Positions 43,115-51,857 of a DNA stretch of 64,000 nt are shown piece by piece. The notes beneath the pieces are model-generated. The model was given only the letters and a program-made list of their open reading frames with translations. It had not been told where the DNA came from and did no database searches. Position 1 is the stretch's first letter, and each line of letters opens with the position of its first letter. The translations under genes were made by a program, and so were the position numbers. Location of the stretch: contig JALHQW010000036.1 in the NCBI GenBank assembly GCA_022841745.1, forward strand, positions 1-64,000, in the 5' to 3' direction. This stretch comes from Saprospiraceae bacterium. GTDB taxonomy: Bacteria; Bacteroidota; Bacteroidia; Chitinophagales; Saprospiraceae.

Positions 43115-44893
43115 TCACCCCACTGCCGTCCGCTCCGTCACCATCTCCATCAACTCATGGCGGTAACGCTGAAAGGCTTCCGACCCATGGGGCGAATAGT
43201 TCATCTGGCGCAGCTTGTCTATGATTGTTTTATAAAAAGGCTGCACTTCCTCAAAGCCGTCGAAATGCAGCGGGGTGTCAATGATTTCGAGTAGCAAGTC
43301 CACCATGTAGCGCTGGCGCTGTAGCGGGGTGCGGGCGTCAATAGCATCAAAAGCATCCTGTTGCAGCAGCACGGCGTCCACGATTTCCGATTTCCAGAAA
43401 GTGAGGTGGTAGTCCACCGATACGCTGTCGTCGCCGAGGATGTTGATTTGCTCGGCGGCCTCCTTGCCCCGTATCATGATGTTCTTGAGGCGGTTCACCT
43501 GCCCTGTCCATTCGGGCGAGATGGCCTCGGCCAAGGTTTTTTGCAGCTCTGGGTATTCGAGGTATTTCGAGTAGCTGTCAATGGGGTCAATGGCCGGGTA
43601 GCGTTTGCTGTCGGCCCGCTGCTGTGAGAGGGCGTAAAAGCAGCGGGTCGCTTTTTTGGTCGCCTCGGTAACGGGTTCCTTCAGGTTGCCACCTGCGGGC
43701 GACACTGTACCAATGAAGGTGATGGACCCCGTTTTCCCATTGTTCAGGTACACATAGCCCGCACGGGCGTAAAAATTGGAGACAATGGCAGGCAAGTCCA
43801 TCGGGAAGGCATCGGGCCCGGGGAGTTCCTCCATCCGGTTCGACATTTCCCGCAGGGCCTGTGCCCAGCGGCTGGTCGAGTCGGCGAGCATGAGCACCTT
43901 GTGGCCCATTGAGCGGTAGTATTCGGCGATGGTCATGGCCGAGTAAACAGACGCTTCCCTTGCGGCCACGGGCATGTTGGAGGTATTGGCAATGATGGTG
44001 GTGCGCTCCATGAGCTTGCGGCCCGTCCAGGGGTCGTCGAGTTCGGGGAACTCGGTGAAAAGCTCCACCACCTCGTTGGCCCGTTCGCCGCAGGCGGCCA
44101 TGATGACGATGTCGGCCTCGGCTTGCTTTGAAATGGCCTGCTGCATCACCGTTTTGCCGCTACCGAATGGGCCAGGGATAAAGCCAGTACCACCTTCAAC
44201 GATGGGGTTCAGGGTATCAATGATGCGGACGCCCGTTTCCAAAAGCTTGAAAGGCCGGGGCTTGTTTCGGTATGCTTTGACGGCTTTTTTCACGGGCCAG
44301 CGTTGCGTCATCGTCACGCTGATTTGCTCACCGTTTTTATCCACGAGCATGGCAATGGTTTCGTTAGTGGTGTATTGTCCTGCTTCTGCAATGGACTTCA
44401 CGGTAAACTGACCTTCCAATTTAAAAGGCACCATGATGCGGTGCGCAATGCCGTTTTCGTCCACCTCGCCGAGCCAATCGCCAGCAATGACAGTGTCGCC
44501 GGGCTTGGCCAAAGGCTCGAAATCCCATTTCTTTTTGGCATCAAGGGTGTCGGTGTATTCGCCCCTTTTCAGAAACACGCCCGACATGGTATCGAGGTTG
44601 TTGAGCAGGCCGTCGTAGTTGCGGGAGAGCAGGCCAGGGCCGAGGCTCACTTCGAGCATGTGGCCAGTGAATTCAACGGTCGAACCGGGTCGCAGTCCCC
44701 TTGTGCTTTCAAAGACTTGCACATAAGCCAACCCACCTGACGCCTTGATGACCTCCGCCATCAGCCGAACGCCGTTGTGGACGATGTAGCAAATCTCGTT
44801 TTGGGCAAATGGCCCTTCCACCTGCACGATGACGAGGTTGGCGATGATGCCGGAGACCTTGCCGGTGGTGATGTTTTCGGTTGTGGTGCTCAT
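43115..44893 (-). CDS. ntpA: V/A-type ATPase catalytic subunit A
   Basis: Catalytic ATPase subunit of the V1 head, 592 residues from MSTTTENITTGKVSGI. Walker A GPFGSGKTVMQQAISKQAEA, arginine/glutamate region IMAACGERANEVVELFTEFP, the A-specific non-homologous bulge (about 115-190) and DSTSRWAQALREMSNRMEEL, YARAGYVYLNNGKTGSITFI are all present. An in-frame ATG 30 bases upstream (44923) is possible; homologues favour the shorter form. Together with B it forms the hexamer. Confidence 0.97.
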   Translation of the reverse strand: MSTTTENITTGKVSGIIANLVIVQVEGPFAQNEICYIVHNGVRLMAEVIKASGGLAYVQVFESTRGLRPGSTVEFTGHMLEVSLGPGLLSRNYDGLLNNLDTMSGVFLKRGEYTDTLDAKKKWDFEPLAKPGDTVIAGDWLGEVDENGIAHRIMVPFKLEGQFTVKSIAEAGQYTTNETIAMLVDKNGEQISVTMTQRWPVKKAVKAYRNKPRPFKLLETGVRIIDTLNPIVEGGTGFIPGPFGSGKTVMQQAISKQAEADIVIMAACGERANEVVELFTEFPELDDPWTGRKLMERTTIIANTSNMPVAAREASVYSAMTIAEYYRSMGHKVLMLADSTSRWAQALREMSNRMEELPGPDAFPMDLPAIVSNFYARAGYVYLNNGKTGSITFIGTVSPAGGNLKEPVTEATKKATRCFYALSQQRADSKRYPAIDPIDSYSKYLEYPELQKTLAEAISPEWTGQVNRLKNIMIRGKEAAEQINILGDDSVSVDYHLTFWKSEIVDAVLLQQDAFDAIDARTPLQRQRYMVDLLLEIIDTPLHFDGFEEVQPFYKTIIDKLRQMNYSPHGSEAFQRYRHELMEMVTERTAVG

Positions 44894-44953
44894 ACTTTCA
44901 TTGGCTTCAAGAGGCGACGCCATTTTAGAAAGGTGTCACTTCTATTCGTTTTA

Positions 44954-45787
44954 TCACACGCTGAACTCCTTTGGGAATTCAAGGCTATGTTCCATGGACT
45001 CGATTTTTTGCTTGAAAATGCCCCTACCCTGTGCAGGGTCGAGCATGGCCCAGCGCTCGTAGCTAATTAGCTTGAGCAGGAAGCCCAAAATCTTGTCAAT
45101 GGTGAAATAATTAAAGGTATTTAGGTCTTCGAGGTAGTCCCATTTGAGGTGGGCAATGTCCCGCTCCTGCTCCACGATGTCGGGTTGCTCTTCAATTTTC
45201 AGCAGCCGCTCGATGTACGGGTATTCATTGGCGAGGCCAAAATCAAGGGCGTGGCGCTTATTGATGGCGTCTGTCACGTCGTTCCGCCCTACGAGTTGGC
45301 CACTGAGCGAGAGGCCGTGCCTGCGGGCGCTGATAGCCGTGAGCAGGTTCTTAACATCTTGGTCGAAGGTGAACCACTCGTTCAGGAATCCTTGGGTTCT
45401 TGCCTGTACGTATTCATAATAGAGCTTTGCCAATTGGTTCTCCCAACTCATGCTGCTCACGATGGGCGACCCTTCTCGGTAGGCATTTGCGAAGACGGGC
45501 AAATAACTTGGCAAGCCCACACTTAGGTCATCAAGGCCCTGCATCATTTGTTCTTCAGAATAATTGCCCATGATGTCCCAAGGCTCGTTTTTCTTCTGGA
45601 GCAGGTTGAGCAGGTTCAGGTTGTCGAAACGGAGAAACAGTATTTCTACCAACTTGAAATCGTCGGGATGCAGGTGCTCCCTTAGTTCTTCCTTGAAGTA
45701 GGCGACCTTGAGGTTGACCTTCCCTTGGTCAATCACGATGTCGGGCAGGCTAGCGACGAGGTAGTGGTATTCCCGTTTCGTTTTCAT
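44954..45787 (-). CDS. DUF2764 protein of V-ATPase operon (probable subunit-C equivalent)
   Basis: 277-residue protein found in V-ATPase operons of Bacteroidota and spirochaetes at the place where subunit C would be. Mostly helical (REYHYLVASLPDIVIDQGKV, NLLNLLQKKNEPWDIMGNYS, KLYYEYVQARTQGFLNEWF, KWDYLEDLNTFNYFTIDKIL). The start overlaps the E stop by four bases, implying coupled translation. The subunit-C role comes from operon position and helical content, not from direct similarity that I can see. Confidence 0.88.
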   Translation of the reverse strand: MKTKREYHYLVASLPDIVIDQGKVNLKVAYFKEELREHLHPDDFKLVEILFLRFDNLNLLNLLQKKNEPWDIMGNYSEEQMMQGLDDLSVGLPSYLPVFANAYREGSPIVSSMSWENQLAKLYYEYVQARTQGFLNEWFTFDQDVKNLLTAISARRHGLSLSGQLVGRNDVTDAINKRHALDFGLANEYPYIERLLKIEEQPDIVEQERDIAHLKWDYLEDLNTFNYFTIDKILGFLLKLISYERWAMLDPAQGRGIFKQKIESMEHSLEFPKEFSV

Positions 45788-46401
45788 TTATTGCCGAATA
45801 AAAGTTCTACCGTTTTGGGCCGCAGGTATTCCTTGAACAAGGTGTCGAAATCATTTTCAGCAAAGGACACCACATAGCTGCCATCGGCTGGGCCGATGCG
45901 GAAACCGTTTCCGAGCCGTTTGCTGAACTGTAGTTCCAGCCCCTTGTCCAATAGCGACTTGACGGAAGTGGTCAAGTAGTTGTCCATTTGTGACTGCGCA
46001 TTTTCTGGCAAAATCAGGGCAAGGTCGGTTTGGCTATGGCCGTTCTGGCTCCAGTTTCGCACGGCTATTTCAATGATTTCCTTCATAAAATCCTGGTCGC
46101 TGACAGCATTGGCGAGTGGCACGCTGCTGGCCTTTAAAGTAATCATAGCGGCCACCTCCTGTTTGAGCGAACTGATAGCTTGCCTTGCTGCAAGTTGGAT
46201 TTCAGCTTGGACGTTTGCCCGGAGTTCTTCCGAAGCCCGCTTTGCCTGTTCGTTGATATGGTAAGCCTTTTCTTCGGCCTCCTTGACCAACGCCGCTGCT
46301 TTTTCATGAGCCTCGGCCAGTAGCTTGGCTGCCTCTTTGTTGGCCTTTACGACCCCTTCTTCGTAGATTTTCTTTGTGAGCAACTGAACTTTGTTTTCCA
46401 T
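45784..46401 (-). CDS. ntpE: V/A-type ATPase peripheral-stalk subunit E
   Basis: First gene of the operon. 205 residues from MENKVQLLTKKIYEEG; N-terminal half is a long charged coiled coil (NKEAAKLLAEAHEKAAALVK, EAEEKAYHINEQAKRASEEL), C-terminal half a small alpha/beta domain. An in-frame ATG at 46428 would add nine residues. A near -7 match TACCTTTA lies at about 46444. No separate G/H subunit gene is present. Confidence 0.93.
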   Translation of the reverse strand: MENKVQLLTKKIYEEGVVKANKEAAKLLAEAHEKAAALVKEAEEKAYHINEQAKRASEELRANVQAEIQLAARQAISSLKQEVAAMITLKASSVPLANAVSDQDFMKEIIEIAVRNWSQNGHSQTDLALILPENAQSQMDNYLTTSVKSLLDKGLELQFSKRLGNGFRIGPADGSYVVSFAENDFDTLFKEYLRPKTVELLFGNK

Positions 46402-46534
46402 GGCGGATGGTTGATGCTGTGGCTGCATTTTTTACTGTGAGGGTAAAGGTATCCACCCCATGAACTGGTGAATAAGATTTTTATCACTACCTCAATTGAT
46501 TTATTTCAAGTAAAAACAAGAAGGGAAAACAACC

Positions 46535-47434
46535 TCAATTGGCTTGGTTACTTGGGCTTTTCGAGGTTATTTTATTTAAAAAAGGGTAGCTGAAAACCAC
46601 TACCAAGATGAGCGCAACGCCCCCATAAAAGCCCGGAGAAAGCTCTTTCTGCTCGCCGAGGATGAGCCAAGCGAGGAAGATACCGTAAACGGGTTCGAGG
46701 TTCACGGTAAGGTTGGATGCAAAAGCGGTGATATGCTTCATGGCCCGAAGGGCAAGTACCCAGGTCAGGGTGGTACAGAGCAACGAAAGCAGCAGGAGCA
46801 GGACAAAGTCTTTTGCCGTAGGCAACAAGGCAGCACTGGGTTCGGCATAGAAAAAAAACGGCAGTACGGCACTCAGGAACAGCCATGCGCTCGACATTTC
46901 TATAAAGGTGATGGGCAGTGGTTCTGCATTGTCAATCCATTTTTTGTTCAGGGTGCTGAACACGGCGGCCAGCAGGCTGGACAGCAACCCTACCGCAACG
47001 CCAAGGTGCATCTTTACGTCCACGTTCTGGACGATGAGCGCCATGCCCGGTATAATGAGCGCACCCAGCAGCAATTCTCGCCAGTTCATTTTTTTGCGGA
47101 GCAAAAACGGCTCAATGAGCGAGGTGAAAAAGGCGCAGGTCGCCATGCAAACGAGCGTGATACTGGCATTGGAGAGTTTTATGGCCCCATAGAAGGCAAT
47201 CCAGTGCAATCCCGTAAGCACGCCCACAACGGCGTATTGCCCGATGCTGCGGCGGGTCATCTTGCGGAAGGTAAGGCCGTTGCGCAGCAACAAAAGCACG
47301 CTGATGCTGGTAATGAGCACCCGCCACCAAACCAGCGACAGCGCTGACAATTGAATCAGGTCGCCGAGAATGGCCGTGAAGCCCCAAAGGAACACGGCAA
47401 GATGAAGTTCGAGATAGGCACGGGTCTGTGACAC
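46535..47434 (-). CDS. EamA-family (DMT) transporter, probable GTG start
   Basis: About 299 residues with ten predicted membrane helices in two EamA repeats (LHLAVFLWGFTAILGDLIQL; LWFLSAVLPFFFYAEPS-type second half; MKHITAFASNLTVNLEPVYG). Drug/metabolite exporters of this class move amino acids or nucleotides; substrate unknown. The GTG at 47434 gives the normal length; longer in-frame starts to 47566 would translate the repeat region (CAATCCGCAATCC, CCCGAAGGGAG) and have no similarity to the family. Confidence 0.88.
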   Translation of the reverse strand: MSQTRAYLELHLAVFLWGFTAILGDLIQLSALSLVWWRVLITSISVLLLLRNGLTFRKMTRRSIGQYAVVGVLTGLHWIAFYGAIKLSNASITLVCMATCAFFTSLIEPFLLRKKMNWRELLLGALIIPGMALIVQNVDVKMHLGVAVGLLSSLLAAVFSTLNKKWIDNAEPLPITFIEMSSAWLFLSAVLPFFFYAEPSAALLPTAKDFVLLLLLSLLCTTLTWVLALRAMKHITAFASNLTVNLEPVYGIFLAWLILGEQKELSPGFYGGVALILVVVFSYPFLNKITSKSPSNQAN

Positions 47435-47437
47435 TAG

Positions 47438-47490
47438 ATTGCGGATTAGGCTCCCTTCGGGAATGACAATGGATTGCGGATTGCCACCAA
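47438..47490. repeat. TTGCGGATT repeats with CCCTTCGGG hairpin
   Basis: AGATTGCGGATTAGG, hairpin TCCCTTCGGGAATG, then GGATTGCGGATTGCC. In the EamA leader. A related hairpin word (TTCCCTACGGGAATGAC) is at about 39010. Confidence 0.5.
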
Positions 47491-47628
47491 TATGCCGTAA
47501 CCCATTTTGCGAAGGCGCAAAAGAACAAAAAAAGCAAACGATTGTTGGTGGTGTCTGTTGCGCCAATGACCTTTGCGGCTATAGGCTTGTTTTGGCTTGC
47601 GCAATATTTCACCATAAAAACAAAATAA

Positions 47629-48102
47629 ATGGCACTCAATGCAGGGGACAAAGCGCCCGATTTCAAACTTTACAACACAGAAAAGGCCCAAGTGTCGCTA
47701 GGCGACTATGCCGGTAGGAACCTCGTTATCTTGTTCTTCCCGCAATCCTTCACGGGCGTTTGCACCAAGGAGCTTTGTAGCACTCGGGACGACATCGCCT
47801 TCTACCAGAACGTAGGCGCCGATGTGGTGGCCGTGTCGGTGGACTCCATTTTCACGCTTGGCAAATTCAAAGAGGAACAAAAACTGAACTTCCCCTTGTT
47901 GTCGGACTTCAACAAGGAAATGTCAACAGCCTACGATGCTATTTACGATGACTGGATTCTGGGCATGAAGGGCGTCAGCAAGCGCTCGGCCTTCGTGGTG
48001 GATAAAAATGGAATAATTCGCTACGCAGAAGTTTTGGAAAGTGCGGGAGATTTGCCGAACTTTGACGCCATAAAAGCGACACTTCAAGAAATTGGAAACT
48101 GA
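47629..48102 (+). CDS. Peroxiredoxin (AhpC/TSA, BCP/AhpE-like)
   Basis: 157-residue thiol peroxidase. Peroxidatic cysteine in FPQSFTGVCTKELCSTRDD; a second cysteine four residues on (CTKELC) may be the resolving residue as in atypical BCP-type enzymes. VVAVSVDSIFTLGKFKEEQK and SKRSAFVVDKNGIIRY are family typical. Detoxifies hydrogen peroxide or organic peroxides in the cytoplasm. Divergent from the EamA gene. Confidence 0.94.
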   Translation: MALNAGDKAPDFKLYNTEKAQVSLGDYAGRNLVILFFPQSFTGVCTKELCSTRDDIAFYQNVGADVVAVSVDSIFTLGKFKEEQKLNFPLLSDFNKEMSTAYDAIYDDWILGMKGVSKRSAFVVDKNGIIRYAEVLESAGDLPNFDAIKATLQEIGN

Positions 48103-48163
48103 GAAATTGAGAAATCAGGGGCAGGAACCTAAAATTTCTGAATTTCGTAATTTCAAAATTTCC
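48100..48163. repeat. GAAATT hairpin array, peroxiredoxin-clpS gap
   Basis: CTGAGAAATTGAGAAATC faces AATTTCTGAATTTCGTAATTTC. Starts at the peroxiredoxin stop codon and lies 10 bp before the clpS ATG. Confidence 0.65.
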
Positions 48164-48173
48164 ACTAATAGCC

Positions 48174-48476
48174 ATGCCATACAACCCATTTTTTGAGGAG
48201 GACTTAGACGTACTCATCGAAGAGGAAGTGACCGACGACACCGGAACGGGAGAGTTGTCTCAACTAATTGTCTATAATGACGAGCACAACACATTTGAAT
48301 GGGTCATCCAATGCTTCGAGGAGGTTTTGAAGCATAGCAACGAACAGGCCGAACAGTTGTCCGTCATCATCCACACCAAGGGCAAGGCGACCGTGAAAAC
48401 GGCACCACTCAAAGAGCTTCGCCCAAAAAAAGATGCTTTGGTGGACCGTGGCCTTTCGGCAGTCATCGAGAACTAG
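48174..48476 (+). CDS. clpS: ATP-dependent Clp protease adaptor ClpS
   Basis: 100-residue N-end-rule adaptor that delivers substrates with Leu, Phe, Tyr or Trp at the N-terminus to ClpAP. Flexible acidic N-terminus, then core YNDEHNTFEWVIQCFEEVL with the N-degron pocket, and VIIHTKGKATVKTAPLKEL. Next gene is aat, which creates N-degrons, so the pair forms one functional unit. Confidence 0.93.
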   Translation: MPYNPFFEEDLDVLIEEEVTDDTGTGELSQLIVYNDEHNTFEWVIQCFEEVLKHSNEQAEQLSVIIHTKGKATVKTAPLKELRPKKDALVDRGLSAVIEN

Positions 48477-48553
48477 GAACTGCTGAAGCAATGTTGCGAC
48501 AGGCCGCATATTGCGACATTGGTTTCATCACTTGTACCTGAGATTTCCAACCC

Positions 48554-48588
48554 AACGGGCAAAGAGAATTTTTTCTTTGCCCGTTTTT
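48554..48588 (+). terminator. Terminator of clpS
   Basis: AACGGGCAAAGA pairs with TCTTTGCCCGTTTTT, 78 bp after the clpS stop and 13 bp before aat. Confidence 0.85.
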
Positions 48589-48601
48589 CATAAAGCCTAC
48601 C

Positions 48602-49381
48602 ATGCCAATCTACTGGCTGAATGATGACAAGCACCAATTCCCGCCTGCTGACCATGCATCGGAGGAGGGCGTGCTTGCCGTCGGTGGCGACCTTTCGCCA
48701 GAGCGGTTGCTGACTGCCTACTCATTGGGGATTTTCCCTTGGTTCAACGAAGGCGACCCGATTACCTGGTGGTCGCCCGACCCACGCATGGTGCTTTTCC
48801 CCTCCGAATTGAAGGTCTCGAAAAGCATGAGGCCCTATTTCAACCAAGGCAAGTACACCGTCAGCGTTGACCAAAACTTTGAAGGCGTGATGCGCAACTG
48901 CCAGCAGCCCCGAGGCATGAATGGCGGCACCTGGATTACCGAAGTCATGGTGGAAGCCTATGTGCGCTTGCACGAACTGGGCTATGCCCACTCTGTTGAG
49001 GTGTGGCAGGGCGACGACATGGTGGGTGGGCTATACGGGGTGGTATGGGGAAAATGCTTTTTTGGCGAGAGCATGTTCACCCGTTTGAGCAATGCCTCGA
49101 AGTTTGGCTTTATATATATGGTGAAAATATTGGAGGCACTTGGGTTCTGGTTGGTTGATTGCCAGCAAGCGACTTCCCACCTTCAAAGCTTGGGCGCAAG
49201 GCCCATCCACAGGGCTGATTTCTTGAAAATAATGGAACGGAATCGGACGCAAAACACCCTCCGTGGCCATTGGGGCGACTTGTCCAATGCCCTAAAGCCC
49301 ATGGTGATGCCTTTTGCTGGGACAGAAACACCTTTTTTATCAAGAAAAAAATCAAATTCTTTTACTGGAAAACAGGTATGA
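48602..49381 (+). CDS. aat: Leucyl/phenylalanyl-tRNA-protein transferase
   Basis: 259-residue enzyme that adds Leu or Phe from aminoacyl-tRNA to proteins beginning with Arg or Lys. Family blocks: GVLAVGGDLSPERLLTAYSL, GIFPWFNEGDPITWWSPDPR, GGTWITEVMVEAYVRLHELG, GGLYGVVWGKCFFGESMFTR and the C-terminal WLVDCQQATSHLQSLGARPI. The C-terminal tail is about 30 residues longer than in E. coli (234) and low in conservation. The stop lies 61 bp before the ATP synthase a start, and the atp promoter box lies just after it. Confidence 0.95.
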   Translation: MPIYWLNDDKHQFPPADHASEEGVLAVGGDLSPERLLTAYSLGIFPWFNEGDPITWWSPDPRMVLFPSELKVSKSMRPYFNQGKYTVSVDQNFEGVMRNCQQPRGMNGGTWITEVMVEAYVRLHELGYAHSVEVWQGDDMVGGLYGVVWGKCFFGESMFTRLSNASKFGFIYMVKILEALGFWLVDCQQATSHLQSLGARPIHRADFLKIMERNRTQNTLRGHWGDLSNALKPMVMPFAGTETPFLSRKKSNSFTGKQV

Positions 49382-49386
49382 ATGCC

Positions 49387-49394
49387 TACCTTTG
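49387..49394 (+). promoter_or_regulatory. -7 promoter box of F-ATPase operon
   Basis: TACCTTTG matches TAnnTTTG, 48 bp before the atpB ATG, directly after aat. No clear -33 TTG. Confidence 0.5.
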
Positions 49395-49441
49395 CACCGC
49401 TTTTCAAAAAGGGGGCCGCAAGGCCGCAAAATATGATTCCG

Positions 49442-50767
49442 ATGCATCGCAATATACTTAGTTTTATTTTCCTCTTTTGCTTCTCCGTTTTTGCATTCTC
49501 CCAAGCCAACCACGAGCAACCTACTGGCGAACAACCCGCCCAAACAGAGGCTGGCCAACCCGGTGCCATTGACGGTGGTGCAGAACAGGGCGATGCACAG
49601 GGACAAGAGGCTGGCAACAGTGATGACCACGACGCAGGCTGCGGCCCACAAGAAGAACATGAGTTCAACCCCGGCGCAACGGCCTTCCACCACATCGCCG
49701 ACCAGAACATCTACAGCATCGGCCCTTGGAGCTTGCCGCTCCGCTGCATCCTTTACGCCCCTGAGCACGGCTGGTCTTGTTTTTCCTCCGCAAAATTCCA
49801 TGCAGATTATCACGGTAACGGCCATGAGGCCATAGATAAATATGTGTTGGTGGACGGTATGGTACACCGCATCAACGACCCTAGCTTCCCCGATGGCGAA
49901 GTGGAAGTCGGCCACCACCCCTACTGGCAAAAAGTGAAGCAGGATGATGGCAAAGAAAAAGACGTGCCTTTCATCTGCTACCAAGCCAAACTATATCCCG
50001 CTGAAGCCCGAAGCACTGCCGATGGTGGGCTGTTCGGCGGTGGCATCACGTCGTTCTACGATTTTTCATTGACGAAGAACGTCGTCTCCATGATGCTCAT
50101 CTTGGCCCTGCTTTCATGGGCATTCCTTTCCGTTGCGAAAGCGTATAAAAACCGTGATGGCCAAGCCCCAAAAGGGTTGCAGGGCTTCATCGAGCCTATT
50201 TTCATCTTCATACAGGACGAAGTGGCAAAGCCGTTCCTCGGCCACAAATGGGAGAAGTACCTGCCGTTCTTGATGGCGCTGTTCTTCTTTATCCTGGGTT
50301 TGAACCTGTTCGGTCAAATTCCCTTCCTTGGCGGCTCAAACGTGACTGGCAACCTCGGCGTGACAATGGTCTTGGCCCTCATCACCTTCTTCGTGGTCAA
50401 CCTTAGCGGCAACAAACACTACTGGGAGCACATCTTTTGGATGCCCGGTGTACCTGCTTGGGTAAAGACCATCTTGACCCCGGTTGAAGTCCTCGGCGTG
50501 TTCATCAAGCCTATGACCTTGATGCTCCGTCTTTTTGCGAACATCACCGCTGGCCACATGGTAATGGTGATTTTCGTGGGCCTCATCTTCGTGTTCAGCA
50601 AGAGCGGCGAGAACGCTGGTGCTGGCTACGGGACGGCCGTTGGTTCCACCATCCTCACCCTGTTCATGATGAGCATCGAGTTGTTGGTGGCCTTCATTCA
50701 GGCATTCGTGTTCACCATCCTGACTGCCTCCTATATTGGAGCAGCCACGGAGGAGGCGCACCATTAA
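49442..50767 (+). CDS. atpB: F-type ATP synthase subunit a, with long N-terminal extension
   Basis: Membrane stator subunit forming the ion half-channels; 441 residues from MHRNILSF. Signal-like N-terminus (FIFLFCFSVFAFSQ), then a region of about 190 residues, acidic then His/Cys-containing (DHDAGCGPQEEHEFNPGATA), before the six-helix channel domain. The essential arginine is in LMLRLFANITAGHM and the C-terminal helix in SIELLVAFIQAFVFTILTAS. Subunit a of most bacteria is 230-290 residues; long N-terminal extensions are seen in Bacteroidota. Start 49433 (MIPMHRN) is an alternative. Confidence 0.96.
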   Translation: MHRNILSFIFLFCFSVFAFSQANHEQPTGEQPAQTEAGQPGAIDGGAEQGDAQGQEAGNSDDHDAGCGPQEEHEFNPGATAFHHIADQNIYSIGPWSLPLRCILYAPEHGWSCFSSAKFHADYHGNGHEAIDKYVLVDGMVHRINDPSFPDGEVEVGHHPYWQKVKQDDGKEKDVPFICYQAKLYPAEARSTADGGLFGGGITSFYDFSLTKNVVSMMLILALLSWAFLSVAKAYKNRDGQAPKGLQGFIEPIFIFIQDEVAKPFLGHKWEKYLPFLMALFFFILGLNLFGQIPFLGGSNVTGNLGVTMVLALITFFVVNLSGNKHYWEHIFWMPGVPAWVKTILTPVEVLGVFIKPMTLMLRLFANITAGHMVMVIFVGLIFVFSKSGENAGAGYGTAVGSTILTLFMMSIELLVAFIQAFVFTILTASYIGAATEEAHH

Positions 50768-50860
50768 TGGCTTCACGGCTTCATTGTCAAATGGCTTCAT
50801 TGTTTCCCCGCATAGCGACAACCATGAAGCCATTAAGCCATGAAACAGTGAAACAATGAA
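50768..50860. repeat. CATGAAGC hairpin array, a-c gap
   Basis: TGGCTTCACGGCTTCATTG and ATGGCTTCATTGTTT (left) face CCATGAAGCCATTAAGCC and CATGAAACAGTGAAACAA (right). Unit family shared with 30566-30684. Begins at the atpB stop codon. Confidence 0.82.
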
Positions 50861-50875
50861 TTTCTTAACCTTTAA

Positions 50876-51094
<219 letters not shown>

Positions 51095-51114
51095 TTACAG
51101 CGACCTACAGAAAA

Positions 51115-51150
51115 GGCAGCCTACGGCGACGGTTGGTCGCTGGGGCTGCC
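51115..51150 (+). terminator. Hairpin after atpE (attenuator or RNA-stability element)
   Basis: GGCAGCC-TACG-GCGAC pairs with GTCGC-TGG-GGCTGCC, followed by a weak T run (GATTTT). Within the operon it could raise atpE mRNA relative to downstream genes; strong termination is unlikely because b-delta-alpha-gamma follow without another clear promoter. Confidence 0.5.
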
Positions 51151-51156
51151 GATTTT

Positions 51157-51214
51157 AAGTTGGCAGTTAGACGGTTGGCAGGTTTTGTCCCGAATACTCG
51201 GGATTGCAGTGAAG
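51157..51214. repeat. Inverted copy of the ACTGCCAACTG/TCCCGA repeat, c-b gap
   Basis: On the minus strand this reads CAATCCCGAGTATTCGGGAC followed by CTGCCAACCGTCTAACTGCC, matching in order the units at 10705-10773 and 10809-10879, including the TCCCGA-4-TCGGGA hairpin. Confidence 0.7.
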
Positions 51215-51264
51215 ACAGGGCCAAGTCCAAAAGCCAGTTTCATCGTAAGAAATAACAAATCATC

Positions 51265-51777
51265 ATGATTTTCCTTATAGATTTTACACCTATCAAGCCG
51301 GACTTCGGCCTCATTTTCTGGACGACCGTCATCTTCCTCATTTTCTGGTTGATGATTGGCAAGTTCGCTTTCCGCCCCATCGCCCAAGCCTTGAAAAAGC
51401 GGGAATCAGACATTCAAGGCTCGCTCGACGAAGCCAAGCGGGTGCGCCAAGAAATGGCCAACCTCAAATCTGAAAACGAAGCCCTGCTGATTCAAGCCCG
51501 TGAGGAGCGTGCCCAGATTTTGAAGGAAGCCAAGGACGCTGGCACCAAAATCGTGGAAGAAGCCAAGACCAAGGCCAAGGAGGAAGCCCAAAAAATCGTG
51601 GCTTCAGCCAAGGAACAAATCGAAAACCAGAAAATGGCCGCCATCACCGACCTGAAGAACCAGGTAGGCGCCATCTCCCTCGAAATTGCCGAGAAGGTTA
51701 TCCGCAAGGAACTCCGTGGCAATGCCGAGCAAGAGGCTTTCGTGAATGGTTTGGTGAAAGATATCAAGCTCAATTAG
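51265..51777 (+). CDS. atpF: F-type ATP synthase subunit b
   Basis: 170-residue peripheral-stalk subunit: one N-terminal membrane helix (FGLIFWTTVIFLIFWLMIGK), then a long charged helix with right-handed-coil spacing (ALKKRESDIQGSLDEAKRVR, EEAQKIVASAKEQIENQKMA). Normal length and position. Single b gene, so a homodimer is expected. Confidence 0.97.
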   Translation: MIFLIDFTPIKPDFGLIFWTTVIFLIFWLMIGKFAFRPIAQALKKRESDIQGSLDEAKRVRQEMANLKSENEALLIQAREERAQILKEAKDAGTKIVEEAKTKAKEEAQKIVASAKEQIENQKMAAITDLKNQVGAISLEIAEKVIRKELRGNAEQEAFVNGLVKDIKLN

Positions 51778-51780
51778 TAA

Positions 51781-51851
51781 CTGGTGATTGGTGATTAGTG
51801 AATGGAATCGGCTTTTACGCTCCAATCACCAATCACCAATCACTAATCACC
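51781..51851. repeat. GGTGATT hairpin array, b-delta gap
   Basis: CTGGTGATTGGTGATTAGTG, a spacer, then CAATCACCAATCACCAATCA and CTAATCACC. Occupies the entire gap; its right arm ends 6 bases before the delta ATG. Same unit as 41524-41595. Confidence 0.85.
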
Positions 51852-51857
51852 GACAAA

